DNA of 64,000 nt from Shewanella sp. UCD-KL12 (lineage in GTDB: Bacteria; Pseudomonadota; Gammaproteobacteria; Enterobacterales; Shewanellaceae): NCBI RefSeq assembly GCF_001957125.1, contig NZ_MPHJ01000019.1, forward strand, positions 41,308 through 105,307, written 5' to 3'. This document shows positions 34,820 to 43,395 of the stretch, in pieces (the stretch's first letter is position 1; every line of letters begins with the position of its first letter). A model generated the notes under the pieces. The model saw nothing but the letters and a program-made list of their open reading frames with translations. It searched no databases and had not been told where the DNA came from. The position numbers were made by a program, and so were the translations under genes.

Positions 34820-36070
34820 ATGTTATCAGCAAAACATATCGAACTGGTTAAGAGCACTATTCCTCTATTAGAGTCTGCAGGGACTGCTATCACAGAGCAT
34901 TTTTACGTTCGCATGTTTAAGCATAACCCAGAGCTCAAGCATATCTTTAACCTCAGTCACCAGCACTCTGGCGGCCAGCCTGCTGCGCTATTTAATGCTG
35001 TCGCAGCCTATGCAAAAAATATCGATAATTTAGCGGCGTTATCGGGTGCAGTAGAACGTATTGCACATAAGCATACTAGTTTTAACATTCAGCCTGAGCA
35101 TTACCCTATTGTTGGCCACCACCTTTTAGAGACGCTACGTGAGTTGGCCCCCGATGCATTTACACCTGATGTAGAAGAAGCTTGGGGCGCAGCTTATGGT
35201 GTACTCGCCGGCATTTTCATCAATCGAGAAGAGGAGTTATACCAGCATAACGCAAACCAAGAAGGTGGTTGGTTAGGCGCGAGGCAGTTTAAAGTCATCG
35301 AGAAGCGTCAGGAGTCTGAGCTCGTTACCAGCTTTGTGTTCGAACCTGTCGATGCTCAAGCCGTCATTGACTTCGAGTCAGGGCAATACCTTGGTATCAA
35401 AGTAGAGCCGGCTAATCATGAGTACCGTGAGATGCGTCAGTACTCGCTATCAGATAAACCCAACGGCAAAACCTATCGCATCTCAGTAAAACGAGAGTTG
35501 GCTCCCGAGCTTGATGGCGTGCCAGGTGTTGTTTCAAATCACCTGCATGACAACTTGCACCTCGGTGATGTCGTAGAGGTATTTCCACCCGCTGGAGATT
35601 TTCATTATGTAGAGCGTCATGCACCAGTAGTATTAATCTCTGCTGGCGTGGGGATCACACCTATGCAGTCAATGCTAGAGATGCTTGCCTCTAAAGCCTT
35701 TAGTCAGCCTGTTTTTTATCTGCATGCCTGCGAAAATTTAGCTCAGCATTCGTTTAATCAGCGTGTACAAGCCCTTGGTACTCAACTGACTTTAAGTCAG
35801 CATACTTGGTACCGTGAGTTAGATGCTAATGAGCAGGAGCAACTCAATGCGCAAACACACACTAGGCAAGAACAAAGTGCCAGCGTCTACAACCATATGG
35901 GCTTTATGAACCTTGCCACATTAACTTCTGAGCTGCCGTTAACAGATGGGGATTTTTATCTCTGTGGCCCAGTCGGGTTCATGCAGTTTGCTAAGCAGCA
36001 ACTGATTGAGCTCGGCGTCAATGATGAGCGCATTCATTATGAAGTGTTTGGGCCTCACTCAGAGTTATAA
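34820..36070 (+). CDS. hmp: Flavohaemoglobin / nitric oxide dioxygenase
   Basis: 416-residue three-domain protein: globin domain (about 1-140) with proximal His in RIAHKHTSF (about residue 85) and B10 Tyr in FYVRMF; FAD-binding domain (about 152-260) with RQYSLSDKP; NAD(P)H domain (about 265-410) with SAGVGITPMQSML and the final FGPHSEL. It converts NO plus O2 to nitrate using NAD(P)H. The length is slightly above E. coli Hmp (396), due to an insertion around residues 335-355. AAGGATAT ribosome site. Likely expressed with the NorR-driven genes, though the 157-base gap could hold its own promoter. Confidence 0.95.
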   Translation: MLSAKHIELVKSTIPLLESAGTAITEHFYVRMFKHNPELKHIFNLSHQHSGGQPAALFNAVAAYAKNIDNLAALSGAVERIAHKHTSFNIQPEHYPIVGHHLLETLRELAPDAFTPDVEEAWGAAYGVLAGIFINREEELYQHNANQEGGWLGARQFKVIEKRQESELVTSFVFEPVDAQAVIDFESGQYLGIKVEPANHEYREMRQYSLSDKPNGKTYRISVKRELAPELDGVPGVVSNHLHDNLHLGDVVEVFPPAGDFHYVERHAPVVLISAGVGITPMQSMLEMLASKAFSQPVFYLHACENLAQHSFNQRVQALGTQLTLSQHTWYRELDANEQEQLNAQTHTRQEQSASVYNHMGFMNLATLTSELPLTDGDFYLCGPVGFMQFAKQQLIELGVNDERIHYEVFGPHSEL

Positions 36071-36090
36071 GTTTTTAATGGGCTAAAAAT

Positions 36091-36115
36091 AAAGGGCATC
36101 AATCGATGCCCTTTT
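36091..36115. terminator. Bidirectional terminator between hmp and a nitroreductase gene
   Basis: AAAGGGCATC / GATGCCCTTT, a 10-bp stem with a 4-base loop and flanking A and T runs, lies 20 bases after the hmp stop and 23 bases after the convergent gene's stop. Confidence 0.9.
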
Positions 36116-36137
36116 AAAGTACCCCAATAAGCAACTG

Positions 36138-36818
36138 CTATTTAAATGTCGCTATCTCTTCTAATGGTTTTTTCTTAGTCGCATGCTCAGGGATCGTCGC
36201 GCCTTCATCCGGATAACCCACAACGATCAGCATATAAGGTCGATCGACATCGGTTTCACGGTCACAGACTTTACTAAGAAATGACATAGGCTTGGGCGTG
36301 TGAGTTAGCGTGCCAAGACCAGCATGATGCAGAGCTTGCAATAAAAACCCTGTCGCGATACCGACAGATTCATGCACATAGTAATTGGTCTTACTTTCAT
36401 CGTTATCTAAGCCACCACGCTTTTGAGAAAACACAGCAATTAACCAGGGAGCACGCTCAAGATAGGACTTGTTGGCATCGGTTCCTAAAGGTTTTAGCGC
36501 TTCTAACCACTCCTCACCCGCTCGCCCTTCATAGAATGAACGCTCTAAGGCTTCAGCTTCATGGCGGATCTGAGCTTTAACTTCAGGATCGCTAATCGCT
36601 ACAAAATGCCAAGGCTGATGGTTAGCCCCACTCGGTGCAGTGGCAGCAGTTTGGATACATTGCTCAATAATGGCTTGAGGAACGGCTCGGTCTGAAAACT
36701 GGCGAATACTGTGTCGCCTTTTAACCTCTTGATAATGGCTCTGTGCACGAGACAGCATCTCATCTTGGTTATATTCAATAAAATCCGTTAAGGGAAAATG
36801 GGCTTCAGTCTGTTTCAT
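36138..36818 (-). CDS. FMN-dependent nitroreductase-family protein
   Basis: 226-residue protein with the nitroreductase fold. FMN contacts are expected in RRHSIRQFSDRAV (about 34-46), TAATAPSGANHQPWHFVAIS (about 57-76) and, at the C-terminus, LIVVGYPDEGATIPEHATKKKPLEEI. Members reduce nitro compounds, quinones or dehalogenate iodotyrosine; this sequence pattern (APSGANHQPW, KKPL) resembles the iodotyrosine deiodinase-like subgroup. The substrate is not certain. It is convergent with hmp and followed on the minus strand by nothing closer than the terminator. Confidence 0.85.
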   Translation of the reverse strand: MKQTEAHFPLTDFIEYNQDEMLSRAQSHYQEVKRRHSIRQFSDRAVPQAIIEQCIQTAATAPSGANHQPWHFVAISDPEVKAQIRHEAEALERSFYEGRAGEEWLEALKPLGTDANKSYLERAPWLIAVFSQKRGGLDNDESKTNYYVHESVGIATGFLLQALHHAGLGTLTHTPKPMSFLSKVCDRETDVDRPYMLIVVGYPDEGATIPEHATKKKPLEEIATFK

Positions 36819-36942
36819 ATCCTTGGTTACATTCCTTTTTATAAACTAGCACTTTTCTTAACCTAGCAAACCAATCAAAAAAGACCAGTAACAGCTAACC
36901 ACTTTATTTAAGGTACAGTTGTATGGTTGACAGTAGATACCG

Positions 36943-37491
36943 CTAGGGAGCACTCGATTCTAGCAAAGACTTCAAATTCATTAGCCCTTGACTGAGGTCT
37001 TTTTCAATCATGGTTTCAAAGTCGATAAACAGGAACATCAGGTTCATGGGGTAATTCATGCTGCCATGAAAACCCCAGCTCACTTTAGTCGTCTCATTAT
37101 CCACTGCTTCAGTGGTCATATAAGCAGGCTCTGTCGCTTCAAAAGGTGAGATAAACCTCAACTCGAAATCGATGCGCTTACCTTCATCTATCTTGATGAT
37201 CTCCTGCTCACCAACGCCAACCTCTTCATTGTCACTGCGCCACGCCGAAACAAAGCCAACAGTCCCATCGACGCCTTGATACGTTTTCTCCATGCTTGGA
37301 TCAATCTGCGCCCAGACACTGAAATTATTCTGATTCTTAAGGTGCTTCACATAATCAAACACCTCAGCCACTGGCCTATTTATCTCTACTGAGGTGACTA
37401 CGGAGTACTCCTGTTTAATAAACAGGGCTGCAATAAAAGGTATCGCAATAATTACGGCAACGATAATTGATAGTTTTTTCAACATGGACAT
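36943..37491 (-). CDS. SRPBCC/START-like (polyketide cyclase) family protein with N-terminal membrane anchor
   Basis: 182 residues: an N-terminal hydrophobic helix (SIIVAVIIAIPFIAALFI, about 8-25) followed by a helix-grip SRPBCC domain beginning VVTSVEINRPVAEVFDYVKHLKNQNNFSVWAQIDPSMEKTYQG. This domain forms a hydrophobic ligand pocket. Similar bacterial proteins are mostly uncharacterised. Probably attached to the inner membrane facing the periplasm. It lies 124 bases upstream of the nitroreductase gene on the same strand and may share its transcript. Confidence 0.82.
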   Translation of the reverse strand: MSMLKKLSIIVAVIIAIPFIAALFIKQEYSVVTSVEINRPVAEVFDYVKHLKNQNNFSVWAQIDPSMEKTYQGVDGTVGFVSAWRSDNEEVGVGEQEIIKIDEGKRIDFELRFISPFEATEPAYMTTEAVDNETTKVSWGFHGSMNYPMNLMFLFIDFETMIEKDLSQGLMNLKSLLESSAP

Positions 37492-37681
37492 TCCTTGGCT
37501 ATGTATCTAGAAAGCATCTAGAGGCGAAATCAAATAGTTAGCATACACAGGAGGTGAAAACTTAAGCAAGTTTTCAATGGAGGGATAAGAGGAAAGTGTA
37601 TTTGCTGACAAGATAGATAACTGCCAGAGACTTTAATTTACCGCTCAGATTCTGAACAAGACAATTTAAGGATGGAAACAA

Positions 37682-37707
37682 AAACGGAGCCTAAAAAGGC
37701 TCCGTTT
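37682..37707 (-). terminator. Rho-independent terminator of the TonB receptor gene
   Basis: AAACGGAGCC / GGCTCCGTTT, a 10-bp stem with a 6-base loop, followed on the minus strand by a T-rich run. It lies 20 bases beyond the receptor stop. Confidence 0.9.
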
Positions 37708-37727
37708 GTCGCGAACAAAATAAAAGC

Positions 37728-39881
37728 TTAGAACTTATATCTCAAGTTCGCCGTGATGGTTCTACGCTGGCCATAGAAGCAATCTCCACGAGCCAAGCAG
37801 CTAGTGATCACAGTTTCATCGGCGAGGTTATCGACGTTTAAGCTTAAATCAAACTGGCTAAACTCATAACCTATCATCATATCAAATAGATGATATGCCT
37901 CTGTATTTAAAGCTGTATGGACTTGAGTGCCATCAGGCATGAATACATCGACACTGCCATCAGAGGTTTCACCCACATAACGGAAACCAACGCCCGCCTT
38001 GAAGCCCTGCCAGAAAGACTCAGGACGGTAAGTTACCCAAGTCGACAACATATGATCCGGCATAGCGGCTAGCTTAGCATCAACTTCGCCGACTGTATTA
38101 GTGTGCTTTTCTGAATCCGTATAGGCATAGCTGGCGTAGACATCAATCTCATCCCACTCAAGCTGCGCTTCCAGTTCGAGCCCCTGGATCTTCACCTCAC
38201 CAAGCTGTAGGGTCAAATCTGGCCCTGCCGATTGCTTACGGTTTTTATCAGTGATATCGAAAATAGCTGCGGTGAACAGGTGCTCACTGCCAACAGGCTG
38301 ATATTTAATGCCTAGCTCATATTGCTCGCCTTCTTGAGGCTTAAAGGGTGTACCAACTTGATTTGAGCCATAAATAGGCTGGAACGACTGAGCGTAACTC
38401 GCATAGGGCGCAATACCTGAATCGAAGCTATACATCACACCTAAACGGCCAGTGGTCGCACTTTGATCTTGTTTGCCTGCACTGACAGTTTCAGACTCAA
38501 CCCAATCATGGCGCAGTGCACCGCTGACAATGAAATTGCCAACTTTAATCGAGTCTTGCAGGTATATACCTAGCTGGTTGTTATTCTCACCCGGCGTATC
38601 GGGAATATCTGCCCCAGTCGGCAGTGATTCTGTATTTTGGCCATATTGCGGAGTATAGAGGTCTAGCATGCCACCAGCACCTCTAAGATAGAGTCGGTCT
38701 GTATCGGTATCGACATCCTGATAATCGATACCGAATGTTAGATTATGCTCCACTTCTCCAGTATCAAACTGTGCTTGCAAACGAAGATCTGAAGTCAGTG
38801 CCTCAGCCGTTGCGTCACTCATACTGATATTACGTAAAATTGAGCGCCCATCTTCCTGAAACTTTGGTGGCCAAGCATACATAGTGCGATAGGTCGACTT
38901 GCTGTCTACATAACGACTGTTCCAATACAATGACAAATAGTCATTTAACTCTTGCTCAAGTAGGAAAGTGACCGACTTTTGTTCGGTATCATATTGATCC
39001 CAACCTGGCTCACTGATAAAGCGCTCGCTGGGGATTTGGCCATTTGGTGCAGGAAGTAATGTACCTTCATGGGGGAAGAATTGCGTACTCGAACCTGATT
39101 CATTTTTCTGCAGATTTGCCAGTAAGGTCAGCTTAGTGGTATCGGTTGCATACCAGGTAATAGCAGGTGCAATGAAGTAGCTATTATCATCGACATAGTC
39201 TGTTTGAGTTTCGCTGTCACGATAAAGACCTGTCACGCGATAAAGTACTGACTCATCGTCATTAAGCGAGCCAGTCACATCTGCTGCTAGTTGCTTACGG
39301 TCATAGTTACCAACCTGCGCCCAAATCTCACCTTTCTGCTCAGCTTCTGGGCGTTTAGTGACCATATTAATGATACCGCCCGTTGAGCCTTGTCCATACA
39401 GCACTGACGATGGACCTTTTAAGATCTCAACCTGCTGTAGCATATAGGGGTTAGTTCGTACGTTATTATAGTTACCGAACATCATCTGCAAACCATCTTG
39501 ATATTGCAGCGGTGATACACCACGAATTTGTGCCCAATCACCTCGGGTATCGACACCATATGGGCCATTATAGACACCGGCTACATAGCCGATAGCATCC
39601 TGTAAACTTTCAGCACCCAGATCAGTAATACGCTTTTCGGTTAACACTGAGATCGAAGTGGGCGTTTCAATGATTGGCATATCCGTTTTCGATGCAGATG
39701 CACTCACATAAGATATTAAACCTTTAGAGCTAATGGTGATCACTTCCATCTCAGGCTCTTCGGCTTTAGCTTGCAAAGTGTCGGCCTCTGCTGCAGAGAC
39801 TGAAGTGCTCGCCGAGAACGCAAAGCTCATCGCCATAAAGAGAACTGGATATTTTAATTTGAAACTCTGGCCCATTTTCAA
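37728..39881 (-). CDS. TonB-dependent siderophore receptor
   Basis: 717-residue outer-membrane receptor. Signal peptide with MAMSFAFSASTSVSAAEA; a possible TonB box near EVITIS (about residues 45-50); plug domain about 60-170 with IETPTSISVLTEKRITDLGAESLQDAIGYVAGV and the RGVSP motif; then a 22-strand beta-barrel ending in the aromatic C-terminal residue of ITANLRYKF. The plug pattern places it in the siderophore-receptor group (FhuA/FpvA-like). No siderophore biosynthesis genes are close, so a xenosiderophore is possible. A Fur-box-like sequence lies upstream. Confidence 0.9.
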   Translation of the reverse strand: MKMGQSFKLKYPVLFMAMSFAFSASTSVSAAEADTLQAKAEEPEMEVITISSKGLISYVSASASKTDMPIIETPTSISVLTEKRITDLGAESLQDAIGYVAGVYNGPYGVDTRGDWAQIRGVSPLQYQDGLQMMFGNYNNVRTNPYMLQQVEILKGPSSVLYGQGSTGGIINMVTKRPEAEQKGEIWAQVGNYDRKQLAADVTGSLNDDESVLYRVTGLYRDSETQTDYVDDNSYFIAPAITWYATDTTKLTLLANLQKNESGSSTQFFPHEGTLLPAPNGQIPSERFISEPGWDQYDTEQKSVTFLLEQELNDYLSLYWNSRYVDSKSTYRTMYAWPPKFQEDGRSILRNISMSDATAEALTSDLRLQAQFDTGEVEHNLTFGIDYQDVDTDTDRLYLRGAGGMLDLYTPQYGQNTESLPTGADIPDTPGENNNQLGIYLQDSIKVGNFIVSGALRHDWVESETVSAGKQDQSATTGRLGVMYSFDSGIAPYASYAQSFQPIYGSNQVGTPFKPQEGEQYELGIKYQPVGSEHLFTAAIFDITDKNRKQSAGPDLTLQLGEVKIQGLELEAQLEWDEIDVYASYAYTDSEKHTNTVGEVDAKLAAMPDHMLSTWVTYRPESFWQGFKAGVGFRYVGETSDGSVDVFMPDGTQVHTALNTEAYHLFDMMIGYEFSQFDLSLNVDNLADETVITSCLARGDCFYGQRRTITANLRYKF

Positions 39882-39927
39882 CCCCGTAAATGATTATAAA
39901 CAACTAAAAAATCGACGAGATCTTAAT

Positions 39928-39946
39928 GAAACTGATAACTATTCTC
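39928..39946 (-). promoter_or_regulatory. Fur-box-like sequence upstream of the siderophore receptor
   Basis: GAAACTGATAACTATTCTC matches the 19-base Fur consensus GATAATGATAATCATTATC at 14 positions, 47 bases before the receptor start codon. Position and gene function support iron-responsive repression. Confidence 0.65.
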
Positions 39947-40027
39947 AACAAACTTTACAAAGAGAATACAGGCTAATCAATAAAGCCCATCTTATGGGCT
40001 CTGTTTATTGGGAAGCTTTGAAGAGGC

Positions 40028-41353
40028 TTAACGTTCAGCCAATGAGCTCGGTGAGGATATTGCTGAACCACCTTGACGAGTCAGTAGCGTCACAAGCATA
40101 AAACTCAAGACACAAGGGACAATCCAGCTCGCGTTATAGTTGTACAGAGGTAAGTAATCAGTGAAGTATTGAGATAACGCCTGCGGCATCTTATCCAATA
40201 TCTTAAGTGCATCGATTGCACCACCTAAGATAGCAACACTCAAGGTCACTCCCCAGACTTGAAAATTCATTGAGCGTTTTTGAAAGTACACAGCGAGAGC
40301 AACCACGGTTATGGTTACCGGGTGCAACATCACAACGAGTGGTAGGGTAACCGTAATAAGCGTCTCTAGCCCAACATTGGCGATAAGTGTTGAGAGAGAG
40401 ACAATAGCAATTGCCAACAGCTTATAATTTGTTGTCGGGCTTTGAGCTTTAGCTAAGAAGTTATCATTGAAGAAACTTGCACTGGCACATGTCAAGCCTA
40501 CCGCAGTGGTCAAACAGGCTAAGGCCATGATGACACCCAGACACATCATGCCGATATCACCATAGATGAAGCTCATGTAACGAGAAAGCAGCTCACCACC
40601 ATTGGAGACTTCATGGGCAAAGTGTGCGCCTATCCATGCCATGGCAATATAAACGCTACACATCACAGCGCCGTAGACAATAACCACCTTAGCCATTTCA
40701 CGGCTCAGTGAAGCGTCCGAGCATCTATGTTGATTAAGTACATTAATAATGAGCCAACCAAAGCCGATAGCGCCCAGTACATCCATGGTCATATAGCCAT
40801 CACTGAGTCCTGCAGCAAATGCGAAACCTTGATACTTATCGGCCATCCCTTCAGGGATACCATGTCGATTGTTCATCACACTAATCAAGATAAATACGAT
40901 TAATAGCAAGATAGTCGGTGTTAGCAGCTTACCAATTCTTCCCATTAGCTTTTGTGGACTTAATGCAAAGTACAAGGTTAAAGCCGCGAATATTAATGTT
41001 GCAACCAGTAAGCCTTCGTCACCGAAAAAGGGCCGTCCGGTAAACTCATAGGCGACAGTGAACGTTCTTGGCATATTAAAGAAAGGACCAATGGTAAGAA
41101 ACAATACACTCCAGAACAGTAGGTGCACCCACCTTGGCAATTTATGAGTGAGGGCATCGCTGCCACCTATCCACGCAATCGCAATTAAGGTTAATGCAGG
41201 CATGCCTACAGAAGTCAGTAAGAAACCGCTTAAAGCCGGAAGAAATGCCTCTCCAGCCCCGTGACCTAACATAGGCGGAAAGATAATATTTCCCGCACCA
41301 AGAAATAACGCAAAGGTCATAAAGCCAATAAATAAAGTTTGTTGCTTAGACAT
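40028..41353 (-). CDS. brnQ: Branched-chain amino acid/cation symporter BrnQ
   Basis: About 441-residue LIVCS-family transporter with 12 TM helices for Na+- or H+-coupled uptake of Leu, Ile and Val. The N-terminus FMTFALFLGAGNIIFPPMLGHGAGE is the family signature, and GDEGLLVATLIFAALTLYFALSP and AIGFGWLIINVLNQHRC are further matches. I start at the ATG at 41353, which has GAGG 7 bases upstream; an in-frame TTG at 41365 overlaps that site. Downstream of it on the minus strand lies the siderophore receptor. Confidence 0.93.
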   Translation of the reverse strand: MSKQQTLFIGFMTFALFLGAGNIIFPPMLGHGAGEAFLPALSGFLLTSVGMPALTLIAIAWIGGSDALTHKLPRWVHLLFWSVLFLTIGPFFNMPRTFTVAYEFTGRPFFGDEGLLVATLIFAALTLYFALSPQKLMGRIGKLLTPTILLLIVFILISVMNNRHGIPEGMADKYQGFAFAAGLSDGYMTMDVLGAIGFGWLIINVLNQHRCSDASLSREMAKVVIVYGAVMCSVYIAMAWIGAHFAHEVSNGGELLSRYMSFIYGDIGMMCLGVIMALACLTTAVGLTCASASFFNDNFLAKAQSPTTNYKLLAIAIVSLSTLIANVGLETLITVTLPLVVMLHPVTITVVALAVYFQKRSMNFQVWGVTLSVAILGGAIDALKILDKMPQALSQYFTDYLPLYNYNASWIVPCVLSFMLVTLLTRQGGSAISSPSSLAER

Positions 41354-41600
41354 GTATGACCTCAAACGTAAAAAAGTAACTAAGCGATTGAGGGTATGCG
41401 ACAGTCATTAACTAGGCATCATTAGAGAGATTAGTAGAGGGATTTTGTAGAGAGCAGACTAGCCATCAATCAATTCATTGAGCATCGATGTGATGCCCCT
41501 ATTAGCGGTTAAAATATGCGCAAAAAAAAGTCTTTGATATTGGCAGAAATATTTGAGTTGCGGGGATCGCTTACATATAAACTCACATAGCCAAAAGCCC

Positions 41601-41623
41601 TGAAGCCCCTTAAAGAGGCTTCA
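41601..41623 (-). terminator. Hairpin downstream of nagB
   Basis: TGAAGCC / GGCTTCA with a 9-base partly pairable loop, 39 bases after the nagB stop on the minus strand, followed by a TTTT run about 7 bases later. Confidence 0.6.
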
Positions 41624-41661
41624 AAACTGATGTAAATAGTCGGTGAGCATAGTGAAGGAGT

Positions 41662-42453
41662 TTACTTAGCTAATCGCTCAAGTAGCTTCTGATTTTCAGC
41701 TTCGATGTGCTTATAAAAATCACGATCTGCAAGCTTTGATGCCGCGGCTTCATCAATCACTAATACTGCATTGGTGTGAAGCTGCAGTGCAGATGCTGGG
41801 CACGATGCAGTCAATGCACCTTCTACGGTCGCTAAAATTGCATCGGCTTTGTTTTCGCCAGTAGCCAGTAACACCACCTTCTTAGCATCTAAGATTGTCC
41901 CAATTCCCATGGTGATAGAGAGGTGTGGCTGATACTCATCTTCAGCAAAAAAGCGGGCATTATCATCAATAGTTGCTTTTGTTAGTGTCTTAACTCGCGT
42001 GCGAGACATCAAGCCAGATGAAGGCTCATTAAAGCCGATATGGCCATTACGGCCGATACCTAAGAGTTGAATATCGATACCACCAGCCGCTTTAATCTGC
42101 TCTTCGTAGCCAACGCAGGCTTCAATTGGGTTTTCAGCGTCACCTGGAGGTACATGGGTATTAGCCTTGTCGATATCGACATGATCGAACAGCTGCTCAT
42201 TCATGAAATATCGATAGCTCTGAGGATGTGTCCCCTCAAGCCCTAGGTATTCATCTAAGTTAAATGTCATCACATCTTTAAAAGAGATCTGCTGCTCTTT
42301 CGTCGCACTGATCAGGCCCTGATATAGAGAGACTGGGGTTGAACCCGTTGCCAAACCTAATACTGAGCTAGCCTTGTTTTGCAGCTGCTTAATAAAGATA
42401 TTCGCGCCATATTCGGCAACTTCAGCACTATTTTTTAAGATGACGATTTGCAT
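41662..42453 (-). CDS. nagB: Glucosamine-6-phosphate deaminase NagB
   Basis: 263-residue isomerase/deaminase that converts glucosamine-6-phosphate to fructose-6-phosphate and ammonia, the last step of N-acetylglucosamine and chitin use. Conserved blocks: LGLATGSTPVSLYQGL (phosphate loop, about 33-48), FNLDEYLGL with the catalytic Asp (about 63-71), IGRNGHIGFNEP with the catalytic His and Glu (about 132-143). Length fits the hexameric NagB family. It stands alone here, away from nagA or nagK. A LacI-type palindrome upstream suggests control by NagR. Confidence 0.92.
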   Translation of the reverse strand: MQIVILKNSAEVAEYGANIFIKQLQNKASSVLGLATGSTPVSLYQGLISATKEQQISFKDVMTFNLDEYLGLEGTHPQSYRYFMNEQLFDHVDIDKANTHVPPGDAENPIEACVGYEEQIKAAGGIDIQLLGIGRNGHIGFNEPSSGLMSRTRVKTLTKATIDDNARFFAEDEYQPHLSITMGIGTILDAKKVVLLATGENKADAILATVEGALTASCPASALQLHTNAVLVIDEAAASKLADRDFYKHIEAENQKLLERLAK

Positions 42454-42617
42454 TATATTGACTCACTTTAACTTAGAGCTTGGCTCAATAAGATTGAATA
42501 ATTAACGGCTCACTCAAGATAATATTGAGTATAGCTGTAGCCTTGCGCAGTTGAACCTTCCCTTTGAAAAGGCTAGGCACAAACATATCTTGGTATATTT
42601 AACATTACTATAACGCC

Positions 42618-42637
42618 AAATGACAACGCTGTCATTT
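42618..42637. promoter_or_regulatory. Predicted NagR-type (LacI family) operator
   Basis: AAATGACAACGCTGTCATTT: 9-base arms around a central CG with one mismatch, the layout of LacI-family operators. I recall a similar AATGACA-type motif for the Shewanella N-acetylglucosamine regulator NagR. It lies 165 bases upstream of nagB in the nagB-rluE divergent region. Confidence 0.65.
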
Positions 42638-42747
42638 ATTATTGTGACACAAAACTAAACAGCAAAGCTTGCAACTCTCTCAAGAGTAGATCTTTGCCGT
42701 CAATTAAGCGCTATAATACAGCCCCTTTTTGACGAAATGATGATGCT

Positions 42748-43374
42748 ATGTCTGTAGAAGTCGCCCCTGTAAATTCACCAGCCTCCTCTTCAGCAGAAAG
42801 GAGCCATCATCATTATAAAATTTTTAAACCTCACGGGTATCTCAGCCAGTTTGTGCCTGAAACACGCAAAAGTAAAAAACTGCTTGGCGAACTCACAGAC
42901 TTCCCTTTAGGGGTTATGGCTATTGGCCGTTTAGATCATGATTCTGAAGGCTTACTCTTGCTGACCACTGACGGCATGGTTAGCCATCAGGTGCGCAGTA
43001 AAAAAGTCGACAAAGAGTACTATGTTCAAGTCGATGGTGATATCGATGATGAAGCGATAAGCAAGCTCCAACAAGGCGTAGAGATAGGCATAAAAGGGGA
43101 GAAATACCTCACTCTGCCCTGTCAGGTTTTTAAACTTGATAGTGCTCCCCAATTACCCGCTAACGGACGAAGAGTAAGAGATGCAAGACACGGCCCCATG
43201 AGCTGGATATCTATCACTATCAGCGAAGGGAAAAACCGTCAAATACGTAAAATGACTGCTGCCGCTGGCTTTCCAACCATGAGGCTGGTTCGAGTGCGCA
43301 TTGGCAATATTACGCTAGGTAAGATGCAACCCGGTGAAGTCATCGAGCTTTCCGATATATCGAGCATCTTATAA
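42748..43374 (+). CDS. rluE: 23S rRNA pseudouridine-2457 synthase RluE
   Basis: 208-residue RsuA-family pseudouridine synthase without the S4 domain, which matches RluE rather than RsuA or RluB. KPHGYLSQF starts the catalytic fold; the catalytic aspartate is in GRLDHDSEGLLLLT (about 63-76), and GKNRQIRKMTAAAGFPTMRLVRVRIG closes it. RluE modifies U2457 of 23S rRNA. Start ATG at 42748; the first ~25 residues, Ser/Ala/His-rich, are not conserved in the family. Convergent with the Amt-kinase gene, 21 bases apart. Confidence 0.87.
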   Translation: MSVEVAPVNSPASSSAERSHHHYKIFKPHGYLSQFVPETRKSKKLLGELTDFPLGVMAIGRLDHDSEGLLLLTTDGMVSHQVRSKKVDKEYYVQVDGDIDDEAISKLQQGVEIGIKGEKYLTLPCQVFKLDSAPQLPANGRRVRDARHGPMSWISITISEGKNRQIRKMTAAAGFPTMRLVRVRIGNITLGKMQPGEVIELSDISSIL

Positions 43375-43395
43375 AAAAATTAACATCAGCCGCGA

